Of a stretch of 64,000 nt of DNA, positions 29,568 through 38,050 are shown piece by piece. The number at the start of each line of letters is the position of its first letter. Position 1 is the stretch's first letter. The notes beneath the pieces were generated by a model that did no database searches, was not told the origin of the DNA, and saw only the letters and a list, made by a program, of their open reading frames with translations. A program made the position numbers and the translations under genes. Source of the DNA: Methylobacillus arboreus (lineage in GTDB: Bacteria; Pseudomonadota; Gammaproteobacteria; Burkholderiales; Methylophilaceae); contig NZ_JAJAVC010000006.1 in assembly GCF_020532725.1 (NCBI RefSeq), positions 186,001-250,000 of the forward strand, written 5' to 3'.

Positions 29568-30461
29568 TTACTTCAGTGTTTCCAGGTATTTGGTGAAATC
29601 AACCTTGACTCCTTTTGAAAGTTTTATTGTCTCAGCGCTGACTATTAAATTGCGCTGGGTCCATGCGCCTTTGGCCTTGGTCCAATAGATATAACCGCCC
29701 TGGAACCTGCTCTGGTAGCCACCACCTGTGCGCGGCCCTTGGTCTGAAATAGGATAGCCCAGCCAACTGCGCTCCCATCCCAAAGTTGCCCATTGATTGC
29801 GAATCGGCCCTTGTACCGACCACGCGCCTGTCTTAGAGGTCCAGTAGATTGATCCGCCTTCAAAATGGTTGTAGCGTCCGATGCCGTCTGGAGCACCTAG
29901 CTCATCGGTCAGTGGCCGGCCAAGAAATCCGCCTGCGCCTCCCAGCGCGGCATATTTGGCCCCAATCGCGCCTGAGACAATGAACTCGCGGCGGACGCAT
30001 TCAACGATATGGTTGAAATTCATCTGGATAACGGAGGGGAATGCTGCCCGACCACCATGCTCGCCGAGTCCGCCGATAAAATTCGACACGCTGTTCAATA
30101 TCTTGCTCGCCACATTGGCGATCGCGCCGTACTCTTGCCCGAATATACTGGCAGCCTCTGTTACCAAACCCGAGTCAAACTGGGGGTTGCCCTGGATTTG
30201 CACCTGCGTTCGCCAATTGACCAGCGTACCCTGATTATCAAAAAACATATCAAGCTGGCAATGGTCGTCCTTTGCACTGCCTCTAATATGGTCAAGCTTG
30301 GTAAATAACTGCAAACCACCACCCGGCGGGGTCGAAACCGTCGGTTTGTAAGTGCGGTAATTGCTGCCTGCCGCTTTATATTCCGCTGCCGTGCGGTTCT
30401 TGTAACGCCAGCCGCCCAACCTGCGTCCAAGTTCATTTAAATCTAATGTTATTTTTGCCAT
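29568..30461 (-). CDS. LGFP-repeat protein of unknown function
   Basis: 297 residues. The C-terminal half (about residues 165-275) contains tandem LGFP-type repeats: IGAKYAALGGAGGFLGRPLT, then an NHFEGGSIYWTSKTGAWSV unit, IRNQWATLGWERSWLGYPIS, and an RFQGGYIYWTKAKGAW unit. In actinobacteria such repeats are found in cell-wall-anchored and secreted hydrolases. The N-terminal half matches nothing recognised. There is no obvious signal peptide or membrane segment, so export by a classic route is not supported. It converges on moeA and is divergent from gntR. The start at 30461 has GGGAGG nearby. Confidence 0.7.
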   Translation of the reverse strand: MAKITLDLNELGRRLGGWRYKNRTAAEYKAAGSNYRTYKPTVSTPPGGGLQLFTKLDHIRGSAKDDHCQLDMFFDNQGTLVNWRTQVQIQGNPQFDSGLVTEAASIFGQEYGAIANVASKILNSVSNFIGGLGEHGGRAAFPSVIQMNFNHIVECVRREFIVSGAIGAKYAALGGAGGFLGRPLTDELGAPDGIGRYNHFEGGSIYWTSKTGAWSVQGPIRNQWATLGWERSWLGYPISDQGPRTGGGYQSRFQGGYIYWTKAKGAWTQRNLIVSAETIKLSKGVKVDFTKYLETLK

Positions 30462-30623
30462 GACATACCTCCCGGGGGATTGAGGGTTAAAGGAGGATCA
30501 ATATTATTATATTTTTATTTTTATAGGTATGTTTATATATTAAAACCTGTGTATGTATATTCCTGTTGAATGTCGACAAGAGAGGGCGTTAATATGCGAA
30601 TGGATTTTTTGTAGGACCTATGT
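30462..30623. promoter_or_regulatory. AT-rich divergent promoter region of the LGFP gene and gntR
   Basis: A 162-base spacer, with a strongly AT-rich core at about 30495-30545, between two outward-facing genes. It must hold both promoters, but no hexamer pair stands out above the AT background. The GntR regulator next door may bind here. Confidence 0.4.
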
Positions 30624-31400
30624 GTGCCCCCATTAAAAAACACCAAAGCGAACGTAGCGTCTATCACCAGCCTAGTAAAACTAGACAAAGATGCAGCCGA
30701 GCCACTTTACGCACAGCTTTACAAGCAGCTTGAAACATTGATTCTGCGACAGGAACTGAAGCCCGGAACGCAGCTGCCCACTGAAACGACTTTTGCAGAA
30801 GCACTGGAAGTCAGCAAGATCACCATCAAGCGCAGCTACATGGAACTGCGCAACCGCAAACTCATCACCAGCAACCGCAAGGGCGGCACCACGGTGCTCA
30901 CACCGGGCCGCCTGGATACACACATGTTCAAGCTGCGCGGCTTCACACAGGAAATGCAGGAGCTGGGCATGACCCCTTCCACGCGCATCCTGGAAAAATC
31001 CATCATCAGTGATCGCGGCATGGCCTCAATGTTCGGCCTTAATTCCAATGCATCGTTGCTCAAGCTGGAGCGCATCCGCTGCGGCGACGACAAGCCGCTT
31101 TCCCATGAAGTCGCCTGGTACAATCTGCACCACTTGCCCGAACTCGCATCCGCGGATTTGCAAGGCTCTGTCTACCAGGTCATCAACCAGCAATGCCAGC
31201 ATCATCTGGACTGGTGCGAGCAAACCGTGGAAGCGGTACTCTCGAATGAAGTGGAAAACCAGGCCTTTGGATTTACGTCCCCGCAACCCTGCCTGCTGAT
31301 CAAGCGCCGCAGCTACTCGCACGACGGTATCCTGCTTGAATATGTGGAAGGTACTTTCCGCGGCGACGCATATGCCTACCGGGTCAAGATGAAGGGCTAA
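30624..31400 (+). CDS. GntR-family transcriptional regulator with UTRA domain
   Basis: 258 residues. The N-terminal winged helix shows PLYAQLYKQLETLILRQELKPGTQLPTETTFAEALEVSKITIKRSYMEL (family pattern given in pieces; residues about 27-75). The C-terminal part is a UTRA ligand domain (FGLNSNASLLKLERIRCGDDKPL, LLIKRRSYSHDGILLEYVEGTFRGDAY), which in this HutC subfamily binds small effectors, often sugar derivatives. The start is a GTG with TAGGA 7 bases upstream. It precedes the pfkB-type kinase by 7 bases, so the kinase is probably co-transcribed or controlled by it. Confidence 0.9.
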   Translation: MPPLKNTKANVASITSLVKLDKDAAEPLYAQLYKQLETLILRQELKPGTQLPTETTFAEALEVSKITIKRSYMELRNRKLITSNRKGGTTVLTPGRLDTHMFKLRGFTQEMQELGMTPSTRILEKSIISDRGMASMFGLNSNASLLKLERIRCGDDKPLSHEVAWYNLHHLPELASADLQGSVYQVINQQCQHHLDWCEQTVEAVLSNEVENQAFGFTSPQPCLLIKRRSYSHDGILLEYVEGTFRGDAYAYRVKMKG

Positions 31401-31407
31401 AAACCTT

Positions 31408-32385
31408 ATGCTGGCAAGCTTCAAACCCACCGCTTCATCTGCTTATGTGCTTGCCAGCCTCATGATCGCGCAAATCTATTTCGTACGGCGCTTCCCAGTT
31501 GCAGGCGAATCATTGCAGGCAGATGATTTTTATTGCGAAACCGGCGGCAAGGGATTGAATGTCCTGGTTGGGCTGCACAAGCTGGGCGTGCCTGTCCGCG
31601 GCATCATTCCTTGTGGCCGCAACCACATCTCTGAGCAGCAGTGTGCGGACATAATCGCGCAATGGCAGCTCAACCATATCTCCCGGGCAGCGACAGCTGA
31701 ATACAATGGCAACGGCGTCGCATTAATTGATGCGCAAGGGCAGAACCAAATCATCGTCCACTCTGGCGCCAATGCCTTGCTTGACGCAACTCATATTCAG
31801 CAAGAGGCATCAGCGATTGCGCAGGCCGACCTGGTCTATGCCCCCTTTGAATTGCCAGATGCCGCAATTATGGCTGCTTTCTCCATCGCACGCGTCGCAG
31901 GCCGCATCACAGTGCTGAACCCATCGCCTTACCGAGAAATCAGCCCAGACCTGCTCGCACTCACCGATGTATTGATCATGAACCAGACCGAGGCACAAGC
32001 GTGGCTGCATATCCCTCAAGATAAACTCAGTACTCGTGAATCAGCACTGGCATGGCTGTATAGCATGCAGTTTAACCAACGCTTTCCAGGAAAATCACTC
32101 ATCATGACATTAGGCTGCCAGGGAGCTATTGCCATACTGGAAGATGGAAGTACCCGCCAGCAGGCAGGATTTGATACTGAAGTGATAGACAGCATCGGTG
32201 CGGGCGATGCCTTTGCCAGCGCAATGCTGGCCAGCCTGCTGCAAGGCCATTGTATTGATACCGCATTGCTACATGGCTGTGCCAGTGCCAGCCTGTTAGT
32301 CCGAGCACGAGGCCTGCTATCCAACCTGCCCACGTCGCAAACGCTGCAATACTTCCTCTCCGGGCAAGCTTCCAGCACAAATTAA
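31408..32385 (+). CDS. PfkB-family carbohydrate kinase
   Basis: 325 residues with ribokinase-fold signatures: the sugar-binding glycine pair in CETGGKGLNVLVGL near residue 50 and the C-terminal DSIGAGDAFASAMLAS near residue 255, where the GAGD aspartate is the catalytic base. LNPSPYREISPDLLALTDVLIMNQTEA also fits ribokinase-type enzymes. The substrate cannot be read from the sequence. Genomic pairing with a UTRA-type GntR regulator suggests an inducible sugar or nucleoside substrate, which is notable in an organism otherwise equipped for one-carbon growth. Confidence 0.85.
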   Translation: MLASFKPTASSAYVLASLMIAQIYFVRRFPVAGESLQADDFYCETGGKGLNVLVGLHKLGVPVRGIIPCGRNHISEQQCADIIAQWQLNHISRAATAEYNGNGVALIDAQGQNQIIVHSGANALLDATHIQQEASAIAQADLVYAPFELPDAAIMAAFSIARVAGRITVLNPSPYREISPDLLALTDVLIMNQTEAQAWLHIPQDKLSTRESALAWLYSMQFNQRFPGKSLIMTLGCQGAIAILEDGSTRQQAGFDTEVIDSIGAGDAFASAMLASLLQGHCIDTALLHGCASASLLVRARGLLSNLPTSQTLQYFLSGQASSTN

Positions 32386-32469
32386 TGATTATCTTGATGG
32401 TCAACCTCCCAGGTTTGGCCTATGCTCGGCTCCTCTAAATTAGTTAAAAAGCATTATTGGGGAGTCAAC

Positions 32470-34587
32470 ATGCATAAATCCAGGTTTCATCTCAAACTTA
32501 TCCCGCTCGCAGTATTCAGCATATGGGGCAGCAGTGCTGCACTAGCAGAAGAAGCCAGCGTAGAAACCCAGGAAGGCGTGCACGTTGTCTCCCCAATTGT
32601 CGTCACCGCAACCCGGGCAGCACAAAAAAGCTTCGACCTGCCTGTCGCCATCGACGTGGTCAGCAAGGAAAACATCCAGGATGGCTTGCCGCAAATGACC
32701 CTGTCCGAAAGCCTTATCCGCGTGCCCGGCATCACCGCTCAAAACCGCTCTCAAATGGCACAGGATCCGCAAATTTCCACCCGCGGCTTTGGCGCCCGCT
32801 CGGCCTTTGGCGTTCGCGGCATTCGCGTTTATGTTGACGGCATCCCCTTGAGCTTTCCCGATGGTAGCGGGCAACCCGGCAGCGTGGATCTCAACGTGAT
32901 GCAAGGCATTGAAGTCATGCGCGGCCCCTTCTCCGCACTCTATGGCAACTCGTCCGGTGGCGTTGTCCAATTACTGACAGAAAATGCGCCTGCAGGACAT
33001 GAACTCTCCGCAGGCGTATTGTTCGGCAGTTACGACACCCGCCGCGAAAATGTACGCGCCGCAGGGACTGCTGACGGTCTGGAATATCTGGTCAATTACA
33101 GCAACTACTCATCCGACGGCTACCGCGACCATAGCCGCAACAAGAAGGAACAGGGCACCGCCAAGTTCCGTTTTAACCTCAACGAAGACACCAAACTTAC
33201 TACACTGATCAATTGGTTCGATCAGGAAGCGGATGATCCAATTGGGCTGAGAAGAGATGAAGTTCGTGCAGACCGCAAACAAGCACCGCCTAACGCACTA
33301 CTTGCCGATACGCGCGTTTCACGTAGCCAGACTCAGGTTGGATTCAACCTTGAACACAAGATCAACGAGAATAACTCGATCAATCTGATTTCCTATGTAG
33401 GCAATCGTAAAAACGAGCAATATCTTTCAATCAATCCAACTACCGGACTTGGCCGTGCCAGTCTCATTGACCGTGAGTTCTGGGGCACCGACCTACGTTG
33501 GAGCAACAAAGGCAACCTGTTTAGCCGGCCATATAACATCAGCTTGGGAATTACTTACGGCAAGATGAGTGATGACCGTTTGGATATTGGTGCCAATAAT
33601 GGTATTAAAACCAATGCCCTGAATCGGGATGAAGAAAATATTGCTACCAACTCCGACAAATATATCCAAGCCCAATGGTCAGTGTTTGATAATCTGGATT
33701 TGCACCTAGGTGCTCGACGCACCAAGGTCAAGCTAGAGATTGACGATAACTTTATTACAGGAACAAACTCAAATGGTGACAATAGTGGCAGTGTCACCTA
33801 TGAAAAAACCACCCCTGTCATTGGGGCAGTATGGAAAATCACCCCAACCTGGAATATTTACACCAACTACGGCAAAGGCTTTGAAACTCCCACTTTCGTT
33901 GAAGCAGCTTATGCCACAACAGCACTTGCCAGCGGCCCCAATCTCGGCCTAAAACCCAGCGAGAGCCGTAATTTTGAGATCGGCACCAAAGCATTTATTG
34001 GCGACAATACTATTGCCAACCTGACTTTGTTCAAGGTTTTAACCGATGACGAAATCATTACTCAAGATAATGCCGCAGGGCGCGTCACTTACACAAATGC
34101 AAACAAAACCAAACGGGATGGTGCAGAGCTTTCAATCTCCTCCAAGTTTGCAAACAATATCTCGGTGTTTGGCTCTTATACTCTACTTAGCGCAAAATTT
34201 GACTCTACTTATACCAATGCGTTGAATACCACCATTGAGTCAGGCAATCGTCTCCCTGGCACTTACAAAACCCAGATTTATGGCGAAGTTGCCTGGAAAC
34301 ATCAGCCTAGTGGATTCAACACTGCTTTTGAAACACGCTATAACAGTAAAGTGTATGTAAATGATACCAACACAGATACAGCTGGCTCTTACACCATCTT
34401 TAATATTCGTGCTGGCTTCCAACAAAAACTGGAAAACTGGCGCTTTAGTGAATATGTGCGCGTAGAAAACATCTTTGACAAAGATTACATTGGCTCCATT
34501 CGCGTCAATGATGGCAATGCACGCTTTTTCGAACCGGCTGCTGGCCGTAACTGGCTGCTTGGCCTCAACGCAACGTATATATTCTAG
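32470..34587 (+). CDS. TonB-dependent outer-membrane receptor, similar in plug motifs to YncD/PqqU
   Basis: Outer-membrane beta-barrel transporter of 705 residues from ATG 32470 (GGGGAG upstream). A signal peptide ends near AALAEEA. The TonB box region is HVVSPIVVTATRA, followed by the plug with DPQISTRGFGARSAFGVRGI, VYVDGIPLSFPDGSGQPGSV and VMRGPFSALYGNSSGGVV. The barrel ends in the usual aromatic residue (TYIF). The plug strings, particularly RGFGARSxFGVRG and DGxGQ, recall E. coli YncD, reported as the PQQ importer PqqU. In a methylotroph with PQQ enzymes, a cofactor ligand is an attractive guess, but siderophore uptake is not excluded. Confidence 0.85.
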   Translation: MHKSRFHLKLIPLAVFSIWGSSAALAEEASVETQEGVHVVSPIVVTATRAAQKSFDLPVAIDVVSKENIQDGLPQMTLSESLIRVPGITAQNRSQMAQDPQISTRGFGARSAFGVRGIRVYVDGIPLSFPDGSGQPGSVDLNVMQGIEVMRGPFSALYGNSSGGVVQLLTENAPAGHELSAGVLFGSYDTRRENVRAAGTADGLEYLVNYSNYSSDGYRDHSRNKKEQGTAKFRFNLNEDTKLTTLINWFDQEADDPIGLRRDEVRADRKQAPPNALLADTRVSRSQTQVGFNLEHKINENNSINLISYVGNRKNEQYLSINPTTGLGRASLIDREFWGTDLRWSNKGNLFSRPYNISLGITYGKMSDDRLDIGANNGIKTNALNRDEENIATNSDKYIQAQWSVFDNLDLHLGARRTKVKLEIDDNFITGTNSNGDNSGSVTYEKTTPVIGAVWKITPTWNIYTNYGKGFETPTFVEAAYATTALASGPNLGLKPSESRNFEIGTKAFIGDNTIANLTLFKVLTDDEIITQDNAAGRVTYTNANKTKRDGAELSISSKFANNISVFGSYTLLSAKFDSTYTNALNTTIESGNRLPGTYKTQIYGEVAWKHQPSGFNTAFETRYNSKVYVNDTNTDTAGSYTIFNIRAGFQQKLENWRFSEYVRVENIFDKDYIGSIRVNDGNARFFEPAAGRNWLLGLNATYIF

Positions 34588-34621
34588 TGACAGCAACGCA
34601 ACCTGACTCTTCAATAACATA

Positions 34622-34654
34622 AGGGCTGCCGGTTGATATTGGGAGCCCTTTTCT
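34622..34654 (+). terminator. Terminator after the TonB-dependent receptor
   Basis: AAGGGCT (34622-34628) pairs with AGCCCTT (34644-34650), followed by a T-rich TTCTTT. It lies 35 bases after the receptor stop and just before the 527-bp repeat begins. Confidence 0.6.
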
Positions 34655-34677
34655 TTGTCGCCTCTCCCAACCATTCG

Positions 34678-35204
34678 ATTTTTCCGAAGTATTTATCAGT
34701 GAATATTATGTTTTTATTGTGGTGTTGGTCTAGTACGATGGGAACCATTGCAAGAGACAAAACAATTCATCAATAAATTAATTACTTGGAGATAATCATG
34801 AAAAAGACATTGTCCATCGTTACGATCGCACTGGTTGCTGCCTGGGCGCCTTTCGCACAGGCTGAGAGTAATCCTGCACTGTTTGAGCATCAGGTGCTGG
34901 CAGCGGCGACGATCAACCCAAGCCGTTTGGCCACCGATGCCCGTATTTCTGAAACAGAAGCGGTGATCAGTCACAAGGATGTGGTGCAGTCACGTAACAA
35001 TCGTCCGCACTTTAGGCATCACTTCAATGTTAACCGGATTGATACTAGTGGTGTGAGCGCTGATCGCAATGCGGGTAAGAAGTTTGTCTATGTTGCCCAT
35101 CCTAAGCATGGTTTCAAGGTGAAGCGCTACGTCGGGGTTCACTAATCCCGGTCTGAAAAGCCATGCACAGGCGGTTGCAGCTGCCTGTGGTGATTCGCCC
35201 CTGA
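34678..35204 (+). repeat. 527-bp inverted repeat, copy A
   Basis: Base for base identical, as read here, to the reverse complement of 55530-56056. Coordinates of the two copies sum to 90734 throughout, so there are no gaps. It contains 120 bases of upstream sequence, the complete small secreted protein gene, and 59 bases beyond its stop. The match stops at CCCCTGA, inside the left arm of a terminator. No transposase gene or target duplication is present. Confidence 0.95.
34798..35145 (+). CDS. Small secreted basic protein of unknown function, copy A
   Basis: 115 residues starting at ATG 34798, preceded by TTGGAGA. The first 22 residues (MKKTLSIVTIALVAAWAPFAQA) are a clear Sec signal peptide with an AQA cleavage site. 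The mature part of about 93 residues is basic and histidine-rich toward its C-terminus (NNRPHFRHHFNVNR, VAHPKHGFKVKRYVGVH) and has no cysteine. No family is recognised. An identical gene lies at 55589-55936 in the opposite direction. Histidine content suggests possible metal or polyanion binding, which is speculation. Confidence 0.75.
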   Translation: MKKTLSIVTIALVAAWAPFAQAESNPALFEHQVLAAATINPSRLATDARISETEAVISHKDVVQSRNNRPHFRHHFNVNRIDTSGVSADRNAGKKFVYVAHPKHGFKVKRYVGVH

Positions 35205-35229
35205 ATGCTTAAGCATTCAGGGGTTACTT
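35198..35229. terminator. Perfect palindromic terminator after copy A
   Basis: A 26-base perfect palindrome, 13 bases each side (CCCCTGAATGCTT with its complement), at 35198-35223, followed by a T-rich tail on the plus strand. It separates the small secreted protein gene from the convergent cytochrome b561 gene. Only the first seven bases (CCCCTGA) belong to the duplicated repeat. Confidence 0.85.
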
Positions 35230-35256
35230 TTTTGGACCACATTAACCTACGCTCGA

Positions 35257-35853
35257 TCAAAAAAATGACATGCGCTTCATGATGCCGTCCTTATCAATGA
35301 ACTGATGTTTCAATGCTGCAGCAACATGCAGCCCTATCAACACGGTCAGCACGATGGCGGATATCTCGTGAGCGGCCACAAAGAAATCGCGCAGGCCGGG
35401 TTCATCCAGCCCAGGTAACACCGGCACAGCAAACCAATGTAACCCATACTTGCTATAAAGCGTCGTCAATAATCCTGTTGCTGGCATGAGCACCATCATG
35501 AGGTACAGCAGATGATGTGTGCCGTGTGCCAGTACTTTCTCCCAGCGCTTCAAGGATTGTGACAAAGCGGGCGGTTGATGCATCAGCCGCCAATACAGCC
35601 TTAGCCCGACGAGAAGAAATACAGTGAAACCGATTGATTTATGTAAATTAAAATAAAAAGTGCGCGGAGAGGCTGCCTCTGCAAGATGCACGGTATACAA
35701 ACCAAGATCAAAGAGATCAAAGCTTGCCACCTTGTCCCCGCCTTTTGGAAGTTCGTTCATGTACCAGCCAAGAGCAAGCAAAAAGAGGATGCCTATGCCA
35801 ACCAGCCAGTGCAGCGCTATTGCGACTTTGGTATACCTGACAGGGTTATTCAT
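35257..35853 (-). CDS. Cytochrome b561-family membrane protein
   Basis: Di-heme b-type cytochrome of the bacterial CybB family, which moves electrons between quinol and other carriers in the inner membrane. The 198 residues have four main hydrophobic segments and the expected heme-ligand histidines: IALHWLVGIGILF near residue 13, FNLHKSIGFTVFLLVGLRL, HLLYLMMVLMPATG and AAHEISAIVLTVLIGLHVAAAL. It lies 75 bases after the beta-propeller gene on the same strand and is probably in the same transcript. Confidence 0.88.
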   Translation of the reverse strand: MNNPVRYTKVAIALHWLVGIGILFLLALGWYMNELPKGGDKVASFDLFDLGLYTVHLAEAASPRTFYFNLHKSIGFTVFLLVGLRLYWRLMHQPPALSQSLKRWEKVLAHGTHHLLYLMMVLMPATGLLTTLYSKYGLHWFAVPVLPGLDEPGLRDFFVAAHEISAIVLTVLIGLHVAAALKHQFIDKDGIMKRMSFF

Positions 35854-35928
35854 GATGTTTCCAACTCAAACAGCACCGTGCAAACGCGCTGCACTGCGAA
35901 TGCACGGCACCAATGTCACTAGCAGTGA

Positions 35929-36882
35929 CTAGTGTGCAAAAACACCCCATGGTGTATCGCCAACAGGAATTTCCTTCAGTGCCTTGTCATGCACGGTATC
36001 AATCACCGTCACTGAATTGGACTTGCCATTGGCGACATACAGTTTCTTGCCATCCGGCGTGATGGCCATATTCCACGGGCGCTTGCCGACGGGAATGGTT
36101 GCAGTCACCTTGTTGGTGGCGGTATCAATCACGGACAAACTGCCATCGCCACCGTTGGAAATATAGACCTTCTTGCCGTTAGGCAACACCTTGACGCCAT
36201 TGGAACGCTGCCCCACCGGAATCGTGGCGATCACCTCGTGTTTGCTGGTATCAAAGACAGAAACCGTGCCAGCCGCTTCATTGGCAACATAAGCACGCGA
36301 GCTGTCAGGCAGGAAGCCAATGCCGCGCGGACGCTCGCCGACCTCGACCAACTTGACCGAAGTACGCTTGGCGACATCAACAATATCTACATACTTGGCT
36401 TCCTCGGCACTCACATACATCCATTTGCCATCCGGGCTGAACTCGGCATGCTCTGGATTTTTGCCCTGCACCTTCACGATGTAGCTCACCTTGTGAGTAT
36501 CGGTATCAATGACAGCCACCGTGTTGTCTTCCTCGTTGGCAGCTGCAATCCATTTACCATCGTGGGAAATACCAACACCTTCTGGAGATTCATCCAGCTT
36601 GATGGTATCGGTGACACTCTTCTTTTTGAGATCAATCACCAATAAAGCATTCTGCTTCTGGTCACTGACAAAAATGTATTTTCCATCCTTGGTGATAGCA
36701 GCGCCACGAGGCTTCTGGCCTGCCTTGAAGGTATCCACGACCTTATCGGTCTGGGTATCAATCACTGAAATCGTCCCCGATTTCTCATTCGTGGAATAGG
36801 CAAAAGGCGCTGCGAGCAAAGAGCCCGAAAACGCCAGCGCAGCCGCAGCCGTAATGAGCTTTAGCTCAAGTTTGCATTGCAT
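35929..36882 (-). CDS. Periplasmic YVTN beta-propeller protein, PQQ-catabolism-associated type
   Basis: A 317-residue exported protein. The start chosen is ATG 36882, with GGAG 7 bases upstream, followed by a signal peptide ending SGSLLAAP. The mature part is built of about seven YVTN repeats, seen as recurring VIDTxTxKV and YVANxxxGTVSVFDT strings with GxxPRG turns between. Proteins of this kind are recurrent neighbours of PQQ-dependent dehydrogenases; their exact function is unknown. The divergent neighbour is a metallohydrolase of the quinoprotein relay type, the same pairing seen in other PQQ clusters. Confidence 0.85.
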   Translation of the reverse strand: MQCKLELKLITAAAALAFSGSLLAAPFAYSTNEKSGTISVIDTQTDKVVDTFKAGQKPRGAAITKDGKYIFVSDQKQNALLVIDLKKKSVTDTIKLDESPEGVGISHDGKWIAAANEEDNTVAVIDTDTHKVSYIVKVQGKNPEHAEFSPDGKWMYVSAEEAKYVDIVDVAKRTSVKLVEVGERPRGIGFLPDSSRAYVANEAAGTVSVFDTSKHEVIATIPVGQRSNGVKVLPNGKKVYISNGGDGSLSVIDTATNKVTATIPVGKRPWNMAITPDGKKLYVANGKSNSVTVIDTVHDKALKEIPVGDTPWGVFAH

Positions 36883-37027
36883 AGACATTCTCCAATAGTG
36901 TTTAAAATTTTGTTTTTGTCGTTTATAACGCATTGTTTCAGACGCCACGATACTTCTCAAGTTCAATTATGGTGTTTACAGAGTTGTATATAGGCATTTA
37001 ACATGCAGTCTTTAAAGTTCCATCCCC

Positions 37028-37969
37028 ATGATACGCCAATTGATGAGTCGCACGATTCCCCTGTTCTTCCTTGCCAGCCTGTTTTGGCTACTGCCCGCAT
37101 ACAGCCTGGCCCAGGAGCTGGGGATCCGAGAAGTAGCGCCAGGGGTTTATATGCACCAGGGTGCACACGAGGATCTGGATGATGGCTATCAGGGCGATAT
37201 CAGCAATATCGGTTTTATCATCGGTACCGAAGGAGTCGCTGTTATCGATACTGGCGGTAGCCAGCAAGTAGGGCAAGCGCTCTTGGCTTCCATCCGCAAA
37301 CTTACAAACTTGCCGGTTCTGTATGTCATCAATACTCATATCCATCCTGATCATATTTTTGGCAACGCCGCGTTTAAGCAGGAACAAGCAATTTTTATCG
37401 GCCATGCAAAACTTGCCAATGCCATGGAGTTACGCAAGGATGCCTATCTCAGGCAGGGACACGACCTCCTGGGAGAGCAATTTTCCGGTAGCGAGGTCAT
37501 CAAGCCTACCCTGATGGTGGAATCCAGTCAGGAACTAGATATTGGCGAGAGAAAACTGCTACTGACAGCCTATCCCAATGCACATACCAATACCGACCTT
37601 ACCGTGCTGGATGAAAAAACGGGCACCTTATGGACCGGTGACTTGCTATTCATTGAGCGTACACCTTCCATCGACGGCGATATCAAAGGCTGGTTATCTG
37701 CCATTGCGCAGCTTCAACAGCTCAAGGGGATCCGGCATGCCATTCCCGGGCATGGCCCGGCAACACAGGACTTGCAGGGAGCGTTGAACAACCAGGCCCG
37801 TTACCTCAATCTGCTATTAAGCGATGTACGCAATGCAATCAAACAGGGCAAAACCATGGAACAGGCAATGGATAGCGCTGCTGCAAGCGAGGCATCTCAT
37901 TGGCAGCTGTTCAATTCCGTCAACCGGCGCAACGTCAATTTAATTTATCCTGCATTGGAGTGGGAATAA
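37028..37969 (+). CDS. Secreted metallo-beta-lactamase-fold hydrolase, quinoprotein relay type
   Basis: 313 residues with a signal peptide ending near AYSLAQE. The metal site is the family HxHxDH motif in NTHIHPDHIFGN (H104, H106, D108, H109), with later ligands in YPNAHTNTDL, LWTGDLLF and IPGHGP. The sequence fits the group annotated elsewhere as quinoprotein relay system zinc metallohydrolase (SoxH-like), found with PQQ-dependent enzymes. The substrate is unknown. It is divergent from the YVTN propeller gene, with 145 bases between the two starts. Confidence 0.85.
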   Translation: MIRQLMSRTIPLFFLASLFWLLPAYSLAQELGIREVAPGVYMHQGAHEDLDDGYQGDISNIGFIIGTEGVAVIDTGGSQQVGQALLASIRKLTNLPVLYVINTHIHPDHIFGNAAFKQEQAIFIGHAKLANAMELRKDAYLRQGHDLLGEQFSGSEVIKPTLMVESSQELDIGERKLLLTAYPNAHTNTDLTVLDEKTGTLWTGDLLFIERTPSIDGDIKGWLSAIAQLQQLKGIRHAIPGHGPATQDLQGALNNQARYLNLLLSDVRNAIKQGKTMEQAMDSAAASEASHWQLFNSVNRRNVNLIYPALEWE

Positions 37970-38050
37970 ATCATGAAGCATGATGGCAATGCCCAGTCTA
38001 TAATCCCATGAATCTTTCCTTCAACGACGCACCATAGTTCATTATACATC

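Noticed and set aside
34714-34974. 86-codon minus-strand frame in the repeat (also at 55760-56020)
   Set aside because: It is antisense to the signal peptide gene. Its presence in both copies only reflects the duplication.
34678-35204. Insertion sequence or composite transposon end
   Set aside because: No transposase, terminal inverted repeats within the copy or target duplications were found; the repeat carries a normal small gene.
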